From: Lamellibrachia satsuma | Taxonomy: Eukaryota > Annelida > Polychaeta > Sabellida > Siboglinidae | Assembly: GCA_033239005.1 (NCBI GenBank) | Contig: BSQZ01000014.1 | Coordinates: 1,430,001-1,494,000 of the forward strand | Direction of reading: 5' to 3' | DNA length: 64,000 nucleotides | Shown: positions 51,230 through 63,654 of the stretch, one piece after another | Numbering within the stretch: the first letter of the stretch is position 1 | How the letters are laid out: each line of letters opens with the position of its first letter | Notes under the pieces: model-generated | The model's database searches: none | What the model was told of the DNA's origin: nothing | The model's input: only the letters and a program-made list of their open reading frames with translations | Made by a program: the position numbers and the translations under genes

Positions 51230-52480
51230 ACAAATCATGTCATGTAGTATTTGTTTGTTTTAGTGTACAGGTGTACATGCCTGCAGTGAAGGTGCAAGGT
51301 CATGACCTGGAGTGTAGGTTAAAGGTTGCTGGGGACATTATAGGCATTAGAAATAATGAAATAATTGAATTTTAGTTGGGAAGCTATAAAGGTTGTCTAT
51401 AGACTACAACTCTCAAATGTCCACACATGATGCCTTTCTTGAATATTTTTATATCAGTTTATGAGACAAATGGATGCGCCACTGTAATTAGGATGAAACA
51501 ACAGCTCAGCTATGTTGAAACAAAATATCAGCATTACCAGGTTTGTTTTGTTGGACCATCTGAAAATATTGATGTATTGAGATATCTTCTCACTTATATA
51601 ATTATGTACTTGTGTCTGTTGTAATTCCCCCATTAATTTAATGAATTTTGATGTCATATTGACTAATATGGGGTAAATGCTGACTATTAATATTAAATTT
51701 TTTGCTGACGTAAAATCTTAAAAAATCTCATTATTTTGTGCTGCAAATAAACGTATAAGTCGACTGTAATGTTCAGCATTTATTGCATGTTCCAAAAGTT
51801 TCAGTAGTGTTTATTTTATATACTTTCCATTTTGTGTAATTCTGTGCTAGCATTGTGGTGTGGATGTGGTCTGTACAAATACCTTTATTATAATTATTTC
51901 ATTTGTCAATCAAATACCATTGGCCTTTGCATGTTCATTTAGTTATGGTTACTTTATTCAATAAAAAGGGTCTACTATTTAAATTGGTTTAATATATACC
52001 TTGTTAACCTTGTTTAGTATGATGACCCCTTCTCTGTGTAGTTTATAATTAATTACAAATGTAATTGTGATGTAATCGAATAATTAATAGCAAATGTCAT
52101 ATTGTATGTGACTGTAATATAATATTGTTATAGTCAAGCTACATAGTTATTTTGTAGAATGAATAAGTAATCATGAGATTTATTATACTTGAAGACTATT
52201 GATCATACAGTGCTAAGCACAATGTTGGGTATGAAATCCAGATCATGGTAGGGTATTTCACTTTTGTTTTATGATTTGTGTAGCTCTATGCAAAATGTAT
52301 TAATATAAGAAAAAACTATTTTGTAAAATAATAAGATTATGAAAACGTACGTGTCTGATATTCTTGTGATTACATGTAATATGTGTGTGAATAAGAAAAA
52401 GGTCGTCCTGACAACAAAATATTTAAATTAATTGTTGTTTTGTTTCAAACTCTATCACGAAAAATTTAACCTTTTTATTA
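51230..52480. other. Intergenic, no supported feature
   Basis: AT-rich DNA with no convincing exon. Frames such as 51427-51624 look random. Confidence 0.4.
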
Positions 52481-52482
52481 TA

Positions 52483-52760
52483 CATTATGACATGCTAGCT
52501 CATTTGTACAAATTTAACCTTTCTACTATCCATTGCTAAATGCTAGCTCATTTGTACAAATTGAACCTTTCTATTATCTATTACAACATGCTAGTTCATT
52601 TGTACAAATTTAACCTTTCTACTAGCTCATTTGTAAAAATTTTAGTATTGGTGAAATCTTCGGAAAAAAATATAAGATTATTTTTGAAAGGATCTGGTAA
52701 AAATTTGGCAAAAATGGCTATTCTAACTTTCATAAGTTGCATAATCTAATGATCAAAGTA
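52483..52760. repeat. Short tandem repeat (about 54 bp, 3-4 copies) and dispersed repeat piece
   Basis: ATGCTAGCTCATTTGTACAA followed by ATTTAACCTTTCTA is repeated. The downstream part (GGATCTGGTAAAAATTTGGC) resembles 58150-58185 (GGTCTGGTAAAAATTCGGCG), so both belong to a dispersed element. Confidence 0.75.
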
Positions 52761-53799
52761 AATTCTGTTGATGGTTTTACCAAAAGTATGAACTCTTTAT
52801 ATTGGCTGTACATATTTCTTCAGGGATATAGAAATGTTGATGTTATTACTGTTTTGGTGAATGCAGCAATAACATTGTATGATATGAAGTACTGATTGTG
52901 TTTGTAAACTTGACCGTAAAAAGTATTACTAACAAGTTTATACCATAATGCTAATCAGATTAAATGCAGTGCCAAGGTTGTGTATAATTTTTTGTGAAGA
53001 TAAATATTTTAGAGAAGCGATGTTTCTGTATACTTACAAGAAGAAAGCCATAACATGCGTATATTATGGTGTTGTTAATTGACACTGGTTTATGTAAAAA
53101 TGAATGTGGTCTGAAAACATGGTTGTCAATTAAAATATTCCATTTATCCAATCAGATTTTTAGTTTCAATTTTTAACCTGTTATGTCAGTTATGTTCAAT
53201 TGTCACATTAGCAATGTGTGTTACCCCGTAAAAGAAGGTCTTGTTCATCTGTTTGTTGGTTTCAAATGTTTTAAACTGCAAAGCAGTGTTTAGCTCCAAG
53301 AAGCAAGTCAGTACTTTATCTTAATCGGATCACTTGGAATTAATTACAATAAATTTAACATCTTAACCATCTGTTCCATGCTGTTGATCCAGAATATAAC
53401 ATGAAACTGACCATACAAACCTTGCACCCAGGGGAAAGAATTTTGGACAGAAATTATTTTGGACAGCACCACACAGAAGAGAAGTCCCTTATCCGAAAGG
53501 TTCTGGCCTACACAGTGCACAACTACTGCATGAAGACGCCACCTTGATCTGTTTGCACCACTCCAAAGCTGGTAAACACAATGGAAGAGTGTTTACAACT
53601 CCCAAGTGGATGTTTACCCATGGCATATGCATAAACACGTGTGTGTGTCATGTGTGTGCGTGCATAGCAATTTTTTTAAGGCAAAATCGGGATCTTAGAT
53701 TTTGGTGATGGGACTGTAGATTTGTCCCGTTTATAAAAAATGTTATACCAGTTGGTAGCATGGGAATTTTAAATTCAAGCGAGGGACCATAAGCAAAAG

Positions 53800-55545
53800 T
53801 TTAACAAATTGCTGCGTGTGTCAGTGTGTGTGTTAACACGTGTATGTGTGTGTGCATGCGTGCGTGTGTGTGCGCGTGTGTGTGCAAGCATGTCTGTGCG
53901 TGCGTGTGTGTGCGAGCATGTCTGTGCATGCGTGTGTGTGCGAGCATGTCTGTGCATGCGTGTGTGAGCATGTCTGTGCATGCGTGTGTGAGCATGTCTG
54001 TGCATGCATGTGTGAGCATGTCTGTGCGTGCGTGTGTGAGCATGTCTGTGCATGCGTGTGTGAGCATGTCTGTGTGTGTGTGTGTGTGTGTGAGCATGTC
54101 TGTGCATGCGTGTGTGTGCGAGCATGTCTGTGCATGCGTGTGTGAGCATGTCTGTGCATGCGTGTGTGAGCATGTCTGTGCATGCGTGTGTGAGCATGTC
54201 TGTGCATGCGTGTGTGAGCATGTCTGTGCATGCGTGTGTGAGCATGTCTGTGCATGCGTGTGTGAGCATGTCTGTGCATGCGTGTGTGAGCATGTCTGTG
54301 CATGCGTGTGTGAGCATGTCTGTGCATGCGTGTGTGAGCATGTCTGTGCATGCGTGTGTGAGCATGTCTGTGTGTGTGTGTGTGTGTGTGTGTGCGAGCA
54401 TGTCTGTGCATGCGTGTGTGTGCGAGCATGTCTGTGCATGCGTGTGTGTGCGAGCATGTCTGTGCATGCGTGTGTGAGCATGTCTGTGCATGCGTGTGTG
54501 AGCATGTCTGTGCATGCGTGTGTGAGCATCTCTGTGCATGCGTGTGTGCGAGCATATCTGTGCATGCGTGTGTGTGCGAGCATGTCTGTGCATGCGTGTG
54601 TGTGCATGTCTGTGCATGCGTGTGTGAGCATGTCTGTGCATGCGTGTGTGAGCATGTCTGTGCATGCGTGTGTGAGCATGTGTGTGTGTGTGTGCAAGCA
54701 TGTCTGTGCATGCGTGTGTGTGCGAGCATGTCTGTGCATGCGTGTGTGTGCGAGCATGTCTGTGCATGCGTGTGCGAGCATGTCTGTGCATGCGTGTGCG
54801 AGCATGTCTGTGCATGCGTGTGCGAGCATGTCTGTGCATGCGTGTGCGAGCATGTCTGTGCATGCGTGTGCGAGCATGTCTGTGCATGCGTGTGCGAGCA
54901 TGTCTGTGCATGCGTGTGCGAGCATGTCTGTGCATGCGTGTGCGAGCATGTCTGTGCATGCGTGTGCGAGCATGTCTGTGCATGCGTGTGCGAGCATGTC
55001 TGTGCATGCGTGTGCGAGCATGTCTGTGCATGCGTGTGCGAGCATGTCTGTGCATGCGTGTGCGAGCATGTCTGTGCATGCGTGTGCGAGCATGTCTGTG
55101 CATGCGTGTGCGAGCATGTCTGTGCATGCGTGTGCGAGCATGTCTGTGCATGCGTGTGCGAGCATGTCTGTGCATGCGTGTGCGAGCATGTCTGTGCATG
55201 CGTGTGCGAGCATGTCTGTGCATGCGTGTGCGAGCATGTCTGTGCATGCGTGTGCGAGCATGTCTGTGCATGCGTGTGCGAGCATGTCTGTGCATGCGTG
55301 TGCGAGCATGTCTGTGCATGCGTGTGTGAGCATGTCTGTGCATGCGTGTGTGAGCATGTCTGTGCATGCGTGTGTGCGCATGTCTGTGCATGCGTGTGTG
55401 AGCATGGGTGTGCAAGCGTGTCTGTGCATGCGTGTGCGAGCGTGTCTGTGCATGCGTGTGCGAGCGTGTCTGTGCATGCGTGTGTGCGCGTGTCTGTGCA
55501 TGCGTGTGTGTGCATGTCTGTGCATACGTGTGTGCGCGACAAGTG
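53800..55545. repeat. 24-bp minisatellite array, about 70 copies, 1.75 kb
   Basis: The unit is GTGTGCGAGCATGTCTGTGC plus ATGC. The left part has GTGTGTGAGC variants and extra GT runs, and the central-right block (about 54770-55320) is almost perfectly uniform. Because 24 is a multiple of three, long frames stay open in several frames of both strands; these are not genes. Confidence 0.98.
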
Positions 55546-56160
55546 GCAAACAAATCACACTAAATGACATTTTATTCTCTAAGTACATTTTCATGTATAC
55601 ACAATACTACATTTCGCAATATAAATCTATCACAATGACACCATTCAAAATAAGACTAAGCCCAAAAAAGTATATATATATGTATATTTAAAACACCAAA
55701 TGTTGTTTTACTCTGATAACCGACAAACACACTTACATTTATGCAATACAGTTACTGTAATAATATCTATGTAAACATATTTGTAAATACAAGTGATCTG
55801 AAAGTTCTAATATTGCACATAAAGTATAACATATATGATGTATATGCAGACCGATTATGCATAAATGCATGACAATAAGAACGGTAAACTACAACGTGTT
55901 ATCTATGCCACCAGAGATCAAAACTTTAAGCAGAGTGCAGCCAGTCTGTTGTGCACAGTGCTATGTGCATAATTGGTCTGGTTATGTGGCATTTAGACTT
56001 ACGCATAGCAGATAAGAAACTACACAATGACTAAATACATAGCAACACCTTTGGCACATAGTATCCACATGTAAACAGGCACAAGTTCTGTGGTGGTTTC
56101 ACATTTTCTGCACTCCAGTTATAACTGTGGAGAGATCAGTTGAAACAAGAGTTCTGCAGA
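55546..56160. other. Intergenic, no supported feature
   Basis: AT-rich unique DNA between the minisatellite and the next element. Confidence 0.4.
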
Positions 56161-56162
56161 AT

Positions 56163-56467
56163 TAAGGGGCCGTACACAATTGTCAACATTTACCTTTTCA
56201 TACAAAGTGTACTACTCTCTGACCCCCATCCTCCACGAGTCAGTATTTTGAAATCTTGAACATTTTCCAGATTGAAAAAAACATTGATGTAAAAATGTGA
56301 AAAAAATAGTAGTTCTATAACAGTTCACCGCGCAGCACTGCACGATGCAAAGGTGGTCATATTTCGCAAACGATTGACATTATAAAATTTAGTATGCGGC
56401 CTTGATCTTTCCCCATAGTACACTTTGTATGAACAGCTAAATATTGACAATTGAGAACGACCCCTAA
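56163..56467. mobile_element. TIR element (MITE-like), compact
   Basis: The left end AGGGGCCGTACACAATTGTC ... CATACAAAGTGTAC is matched inverted by the right end GTACACTTTGTATGAACAGC ... CAATTGAGAACGACCCCT. The two arms are about 50 bp. Related to 50.7 kb and 47.1 kb. Confidence 0.85.
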
Positions 56468-57020
56468 TGCCACAGTACAAGAATTGGGACATCTGTTTGA
56501 AACATGATCACAGCAAACATTAGTTATGAAATATCAGTATGTAGAGCAACCACAGTGGAGGGTGGGTGCAAAATCTTAAAAAGTCAAATTAGATCTTGCA
56601 TTTTTAAGGCCTTTTTAAGATCATTTTCACTCATAAACTGAAAAGTTACAAAATGCACTGCACAATTTTGAAGCAAATCATGGCATATAGTGTGAATGCA
56701 GGTTGGATGTCTATTTCATTTAATATACTGGAAATATTGTAACATGTTATTGGCATATTCAGCATTTGCTTCTTCTGCTTCTGCATAAGATACATAATTC
56801 ACACATTGCTCATTAACGATAAATGGCCATAATTAATCTGCAATGTACAGCAACTACATACGTTTTAGTATCTCACATGATTACTCGCATATTTTGATCT
56901 TGAATTGGGCCATATGTACGGAAATAAACATCGACTTCTGGAAAAATAAACTGTACATTGTTGATGTGATTCCAGTTGCCACATTGAAATCTCCATCTCA
57001 TTGCATAATTAAAACTGAGT

Positions 57021-60000
57021 TTACTTCTTCTTTTTCTTTACTACATTTGGCTTCACCTGCTCACTATTTGGCTCGTTCTGTTGCTTGGATCCATTCCCAT
57101 GTGCCTGATCCGCCTTTTGCTGTTGCTCGAAGATCAACATCGCCAGCTGTGACTTACTCGCCAACCCTGCGGCACGTCCCACAATGCATCTTTGGTAAGC
57201 ATCTTCGTTAAGCATCGGATTACAGGTGCGTTCGCGATAACGTATCTTCAATGCTGGCTCGACAGCACGGAAAACGTGAACTTGGTGAAATTTAAGAAAC
57301 ATGTCGAATAAATCATCACTGGTGTTGAGTTTGCTTGCCGGAGATGCTAAAAGATGGCGTGCATGCTGATAATCTGAGTTGTAGAAGCTGGCATGTTCGT
57401 AGCGCGTGTTGTCAAAGTGGCCAACCATTTTGTTTATCTCGATCATTGTCGGATACGGCTTCTCCTCATAGATGAGATTCGGTTTGTACTGCCAGAACGC
57501 GATCGGGAAGAACACCTGCCAACCGGCAATCGTATTCATACGTACGCGATTAAGGAATTCCGTCGACAACTCCATGCCGACCGTGCATAACAGGAACAGA
57601 GATTCAGGAACAAACTTGCGCGCGATCGCGTCCATCACCGTGTATTGGTTCGGCTTGCGTGCGTACACCGTCGTCCATGCAATGTGCGCCCCGCTTTGAT
57701 ATTTTGTCTCGTAGAACGCAATCATCGACTTGAGCACTGAGAAGACATCTGTGTCACTGTGATATGTCGTCACGTTGTACACGAAGACGACAAACAGGTG
57801 GGTGTTGTCCCCGGCGTCGAGACACGTCTTTGCATACGAGTCAAGGAAACTGACGACAAGATCACGTTCGCTCAGTGTCACGGGCAGGATTAGGTTGACT
57901 CGGGAACTCTCTGTCACGTATGGCATTGGGACGATCTCCACCTGGCTCAGCGGCCTCATCAGGTGGACTCGCTTGTGTACCTACAACACAAGTTTAAAAG
58001 TCCGTTCTCAATTCATTTCTTTTGCCTGTCTTGTTTCAGACTCATTTGACGAAACATCAAACCTATCCAGTATCAACTAGGACATGCTAACTTGTTTGTA
58101 ATTTTTTTAATTAGCTCCAGTGAAATTGCCAGGCAAACTATTAAGTTATTTTTCACTGGGTCTGGTAAAAATTCGGCGAAAATAGGGCAAAAAAGGTCAG
58201 CCTCTATTTACAGTGAAACCTGTCTTTAGCGGACACCGCTGGTACTATGCATTATGTCCTTTAAGGACAGGTGTCTATTACGGAGAATTTGATTAAGTGG
58301 ACACTCACTAGGTGTTGCCATTTTAATTTGTTATGATCGCTAGTTGGTACTGCTGTGAAAAGGCGCAAGGTTATGGTTAATAAAACAATATCTTAGAGCT
58401 GTCATTAATACTTAGGTGGTGAAAATGTCATTAATCATACAGCGTTACTGCATTCCACTGCATGGAAACCAGGCAGTGTGTACAGCCATCATCCATTCCA
58501 TGTAATCACCATTTCTACGAAAAATGGTTAATCCGCCAAGTGACTGAAACGAATTGTACATGGTCCACTGTCTACGGGAGGAGGGATAGTGACATTGACA
58601 AATTTCTCCTTGTTCATTCACTTTGGTTGGAGCTTGGCTTCCAAGAGTTTTTTAAGAGTCTGTCAAAACAAACTGAACGGGCATTTGATGTCCAAGACAA
58701 GCCAAGTCCCAAGGGGTGAAAGTTTACACAGCTGGCAGTGCTGGTGGCTTAGGCAAGAGGCTCCCCTTATTTGGAGCAAATTTGTTATGCTACCTGATGA
58801 CACTATGCAGATGTTATGACACAGAATACATATGTAGCTAAGTTACTAGTTAATACATAACAGCAGTGGCCCAGCTACTTTGATTAATGGGATTGTCAAT
58901 GCATTTTGACCTGTCTGTAAGCAGCAGGGATACTATGAATGGTTGGGTCCAAATTCCCTGTCCATTGCCACACTGGCCAGGTGGCCGCTATGGGCAGTTA
59001 GCGGACAGTGCAAACTGATAGCAAGTAATTCGGCACCTTCAAAACTGTCCGTCATAAACAGGTACCCGTTATGAACTGGTGTCTGCTAAGGCAGGTTTTA
59101 CTGTACTATTAAATTAATAAATGTTTTTCAAATAACAAAATACCACTCTAACGTGTTATTACTGACATGTAAAACTTACTTGTGAAACACAGCTGTTTAC
59201 AGTGTACAAAATAATAAACAATGTAAATAATATGCCAAAATATTATTTTCTCTCTATCACCAATTAGGGGTAGTCCCACAAAACATGTGACGACTAAACC
59301 CCCACTCACCAATAAGTAGTGCTATACATCTTTTTGGACTTTGCGAACTTATGAAGGATCCCTTACAGGGAATGTATAATTTTCGTTAGTTAACTGGACA
59401 ATTTGATGATGAATTAAAATATGCTAGTTTTACAACACATATTGACTGCAGTTAAACAGTTAACACACATCAATAAATTTTCACCTTTCAAGATGAAATA
59501 TAATGTATTTCACCAGATAATTTATTGGCCTGTCAAATACCTCTTTTTTACAATTTCTAACGGTAAATATTAGGGTTGTAACGATACGTTGAACTATCGA
59601 TGCATCACGGTAATCGATGTGGCGATGTAATGCTATTGATAGTAAATTTAACTATTGACAGTCATCACCGGTAGCACAGTGAACTAATGATAGTCATCAT
59701 CGGTAGTTCAGTGAACCAATGATAGTCATCACTGGTAGTACAGTGAACTAACGATAGTAATCACTGGTAGTACAGTGAACTAATGATAGTCATCACTGGT
59801 AGTTCAGTGAACTAATGATAGTCATCACTGGTAGTACAGTGAACTAATGATAGTCATCACCGGTAGTACAGTGAACTAATAATAGTAACGATGGTTGGCA
59901 GAACAAATCAGCAGGTTGTGTATTGTGTCATGGTAGTACTGTTCATAAACGAGGTTTTTCAATCTCATTAGGTAACTTTACTTATTTACATCAATAATCA

Positions 60001-63000
60001 TCAATCAGATCAGAGTCACTCACAGATTCAAGGTATTTTGAGTCAACTCCTTCCTAGTCCAAGCGAAGACACCGCCAGTTAATTATGGTTTTGGACTACG
60101 GCCCTGACTGCTCGCTAAGTGAAACCATGCTCGATGTTTAATGAATCGGATGAAGAGGATTTCGAGAATGTTACGAATAAAGCTGCAAAGTTTATTTTAT
60201 AGATCACATCCATTGGTGTTCTCGTCAGAATGTGTGCCCGACTTATGATGCAAGTATTTATGTAGCTAGCTTCACTCACATCAAATGAAATTAGCAGGTA
60301 TGCCCAATAACTTGAGCTTCTATGATATTATCACGATAGTCATTGAAACTATAGCAGTAGTAAAACAACTATCGCAATAGTAAAACTACCCCCGACAGTC
60401 ATCCCTAGTAAAACTACCCCCGATAGTCATCCCTAGTAAAACTACTCCCGATAGTCATCCCTAGTAAAACTACCACCGATAGTCATCCCTAGTAAAACTA
60501 CCACCGATAGTCATCCCTAGTAAAACTACCCCCGATAGTCATCCCTAGTAAAACTACCCCCGATAGTCATCCCTAGTAAAACTACCCCCGATAGTCATCC
60601 CTAGTAAAACTACCACCGATAGTCATCCCTAGTAAAACTACCACCGATAGTCATCTCTAGTAAAACTACCACCGATAGTCATCCCTAGTAAAACAACCAC
60701 CGATAGTCATCCATAGTAAAACTACCCCCGATAGTCATCCTAGTAAAACTACCCCCAATAGTCATCGCTAGTAAAACTACCCCCGATAGTCATCCCTAGT
60801 AAAACCACCACCGATAGTCATCCCTAGTAAAACAACCACCGATAGTCATCCATTGTAAAACTACTCCCGATAGTAATCCATAGTAAAACTACCACCGATA
60901 GTCATCCCTAGTAAAACTACCCCCGATAGTCATCCCTAGTAAAACTACTCCCGATAGTCATCCCTAGTAAAACTACCCCCGATAGTCATCCCTAGTAAAA
61001 CTACCACCGATAGTCATCCCTAGTAAAACTACCACCGATAGTCATCCCTAGTAAAACTACCACCGATAGTCATCCCTAGTAAAACAACCACCGATAGTCA
61101 TCCATAGTAAAACTACCCCCGATAGTCATCCTAGTAAAACTACCCCCAATAGTCATCGCTAGTAAAACTACCCCCGATAGTCATCCCTAGTAAAACCACC
61201 ACCGATAGTCATCCCTAGTAAAACAACCACCGATAGTCATCCCTAGTAAAACAACCACCGATAGTTATACCTAGTAAAAAATACAACAACAATAAACATA
61301 CAACAACAATAAACATACATACGTGTATAAACATACAACAATAATAAACATACATACGTGTATAAACATACAACAACAATAAACATACATACGTGTATAA
61401 ACATACAACAACAATAAACATACATACAACAACAATAAACATACATACATGTATAACTTTGTTAATTTAGATGTACTTTAAGATCGAAACGTTCCGAGAA
61501 TTTTAACATTTTAATTTTATTTAACTCCCAACAAACATCAGTACATTCCCTTTAAACAAAGTCACGAGTCACAGTGCTGTTGACATTACACACGGACAGT
61601 TTTTACCTTTTTGCCACTAGGAGACTTTAGGTTAAGGTCAAGGATGTAGGCCATGCCCCGAACTGGGTCGAAACGCCGATAGCCATTGATGAGTTGGTGC
61701 AGGGTGTTATGGGTGTTGTACTTCCTGTTGATCTTCTCCATGGCAACCATCATGATCTCGTCAATGTCCTTCTTATGTACTCCTGTAAGGCGAGGGTTGT
61801 TATAGAAACATGTCAATGCACTAAATTAACGTTCAGGGTTCCTACCCTTTCATTATATTAAACATAATACCAGTACACTTCCAGGACATTATTTATAATT
61901 TTGATGACACTTCATATGTGATATGCCCATCCAATGAGATCAATCATAAACAGATGAAACATTTTGTTGTGAAAACTGATAAAATAATTAATGTTCAATT
62001 TCATGTAACAGTAACAGTAGAAAAACATATGATGCCTCAAAATAAATAAATAAATGTATGTAATCATCAAACTCCAGAGTTCAATTTGTTACTCGTTGCA
62101 GCGAAATGATGATATTTATACACATTACATGTCCTGGAATTCTTGCAGTAAAAAAATCAAGGACTTTTTTCCAGGACATAGACAACAAAGGGGCCTTTTA
62201 AAATTGTTGTCACGAACCAGTGAGCTCCTGCACGTTGCTGAAGTCACTGTCAATGTAGATATGTGTTGTAGTGAAGTAGTCCCAACGAATCATGTCAAAC
62301 CGCGTCTTCAGTTTCACGGGAGGATCAATCCCTGCAAAATAATCATCATTTTAACATGAATAACAAAAGATGTAGTAACGATAAATTTTGAAGTAGATAA
62401 CTTAAGGTACATTCTGGAATCACAGTAACCAGACAATGATTATGTTCCATGTTCATAGTGAACGAATGTACATTTCCAAGAAGATGGGGGGATTTCCCAA
62501 AGGACTGGTTTTTTTAAAGGACGGATGATGAAATACAACGTTAGTGGCAGGTGATTATTTGTGGCATCGACGTTCAGTTCAATATTTCCGAGCATGATAT
62601 AAGGAAAAAATCAACTGACACATTAGCCGTCCCAGCAACTTTAAGTAGACAATTAATGCAAGGTATGTCATGGAGCAAGTGATGTTTCATATTTTTATGA
62701 AAGCAGCATTAAGTAGTGGTCTCAAAACACCAAGATGGAGGGGGTCTCAAAGATGGAGGGGGTTAGCAGCTGTTTTGTTTAAAGTTGTACATCAATGTAT
62801 TTTTCCCAAAAACACTGTTTGTTTTCCAGTCACAATACATAAGTTGCCGACTTCCAGTGCATGTAGCCAGTTTTGTGCCACCTGGTGAATACGAAGTTGC
62901 TAACAGGTCAAAGTAATTCAAAGTTTTATATAGTGGGCCACGAGGGTGTCTGAGGTTAAATGACATCGATTTTGTGCATTTCCGTACATCATTTTTGAGA

Positions 63001-63230
63001 TGACCCCCTAAGTGATTTACAATGTTTTGAGGTGATCCCCAAGTGATTTACCAATGTTTTGAGATGATCCCTATGTGACTTACCAATACGTTTTGAGGTG
63101 ATCCCTAAGCGACTTACCAATGGGGAAAGTCAACTTCTCAGTGGGAACGTGTGGGGAGAGCTTCACAATGTAAGACTTTTTGTCCTCCAGGGCGCGCTTC
63201 GTCTCATCCAGTTCCAGTTCACAGAAGTAC
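57021..63230 (-). CDS. CHPF: Chondroitin polymerizing factor-like (CHPF/CHPF2), 5'-partial
   Basis: Minus-strand exons 63230-63118, 62331-62218, 61782-61607 and 57980-57021 join in phases 1, 1, 0 for about 453 residues; the N-terminal half lies right of the window. Family marks: RFDMIRWDYFT, LINGYRRFDPVRGMAY, RVHLMRPLSQVEIVPMPYVT, RVNLILPVTLSERDLVVSFL, FLNRVRMNTIAGWQVFFPIA, SFYNSDYQHAR, VFRAVEPALKIRYRERTC and SQLAMLIFEQQQ. These match CHPF more closely than CHSY1/3: the DVD of the active transferases is replaced (LLCTVGMELSTEF) and the GWG-ED-D block is absent. CHPF is a Golgi type II membrane protein that assists chondroitin synthases in polymerising the chain and is thought to lack activity itself. 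The C-terminus ends in five lysines. CHPF and CHPF2 cannot be separated. Confidence 0.93.
58211..59103. mobile_element. Tc1/mariner- or pogo-type non-autonomous element, TA target duplication
   Basis: The ends CAGTGAAACCTGTCTTTAGC and, inverted, CAGTAAAACCTGCCTTAGCA, are each flanked by TA. The interior repeats TGTCCGNTA-like words (for example AGCGGACAGTG). No transposase is recognisable; the 85-residue frame at 58462 has no support. It lies in the CHPF-like intron. Confidence 0.85.
59640..59890. repeat. 31-bp minisatellite, about 8 copies
   Basis: Units of CGGTAGTACAGTGAACTAAT plus GATAGTCATCA. It lies in the CHPF-like intron. Confidence 0.95.
59904..60350. other. Intronic sequence between the two minisatellites
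   Basis: No feature was recognised apart from a repeat-like word (TATCACGATAGTCATTGAAA) at the right border. Confidence 0.4.
60350..61275. repeat. 28-bp minisatellite, about 32 copies
   Basis: Units of GTAAAACTACCCCCGATAGT plus CATCCCTA, with CCACC/CCCCC variants. A block of variants around 60655-60870 recurs in the same order at 61050-61260, showing a second-level duplication of about 390 bp. Confidence 0.97.
61276..61450. repeat. Short repeat of AACAATAAACATACATACG-type units
   Basis: Interleaved units of AACAACAATAAACATAC and ATACGTGTATAAACATAC, directly abutting the 28-bp array. Confidence 0.9.
62763..62990. repeat. Dispersed repeat related to 47.9-48.2 kb
   Basis: Same ordered blocks as at 47935-48200 (see there). 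It lies in the CHPF-like intron. Confidence 0.55.
62991..63122 (-). repeat. About 33-bp tandem repeat, four copies, spanning a CHPF-like 5' splice site
   Basis: Each unit reads TTTTGAGGTGATCCCTAAG plus GACTTACCAATG on plus. On the minus strand this is CATTGGTAAGTC, the donor of the exon ending at 63118. Copies further into the intron keep GGTAAGT, GGTAAAT and TGTAAAT. Confidence 0.9.
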
Positions 63231-63654
63231 CTGCAGGGTCAGTACCAACACAATCAATCAATTATAAGTCACTATCCGGTTCTCCCTTCAGAAACCGCAT
63301 ACAGTGAGGCTTTCAAACAGATGTAGCAATTTTATGCTGTAGAATCTTCACAAAACAGTGTTGTACAATAATCGTACGCATTTCACTCATAAAGACTTTT
63401 CTAACAATTTGTTAACAAGCAATCGATGAAATAATTGCTAGTGATTTAGAATGTCTCTTGTGCGAAGGTTTCTTAAAATTTGTGTCAGAACGGCATATTA
63501 TATTAAGAATAGCAAAAAATGGCCCTAACCAGCATAGACAGTTTATATTATATTACTTTATTAGACACGCATAGAGATACAAATTGATGCAAAATTACAT
63601 CATATTTGATGACAATTTCCTCTGTAGTTCTGCTGCATTACAGTCTACTACACA

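Noticed and set aside
53775..55691. Very long open frames (up to 621 codons, both strands) of Cys/Val/His/Thr repeats
   Set aside because: They arise from a 24-bp tandem repeat whose length is a multiple of three; several frames are open at once and composition is not protein-like.
58462..58819. 85- and 76-codon frames inside the TA-flanked element, considered as transposase remnants
   Set aside because: No DDE motif or helix-turn-helix residues recognisable; too short.
60350..61275. CRISPR-like regular repeat array
   Set aside because: Units are contiguous 28-mers without unique spacers, in an animal gene intron. It is a minisatellite.
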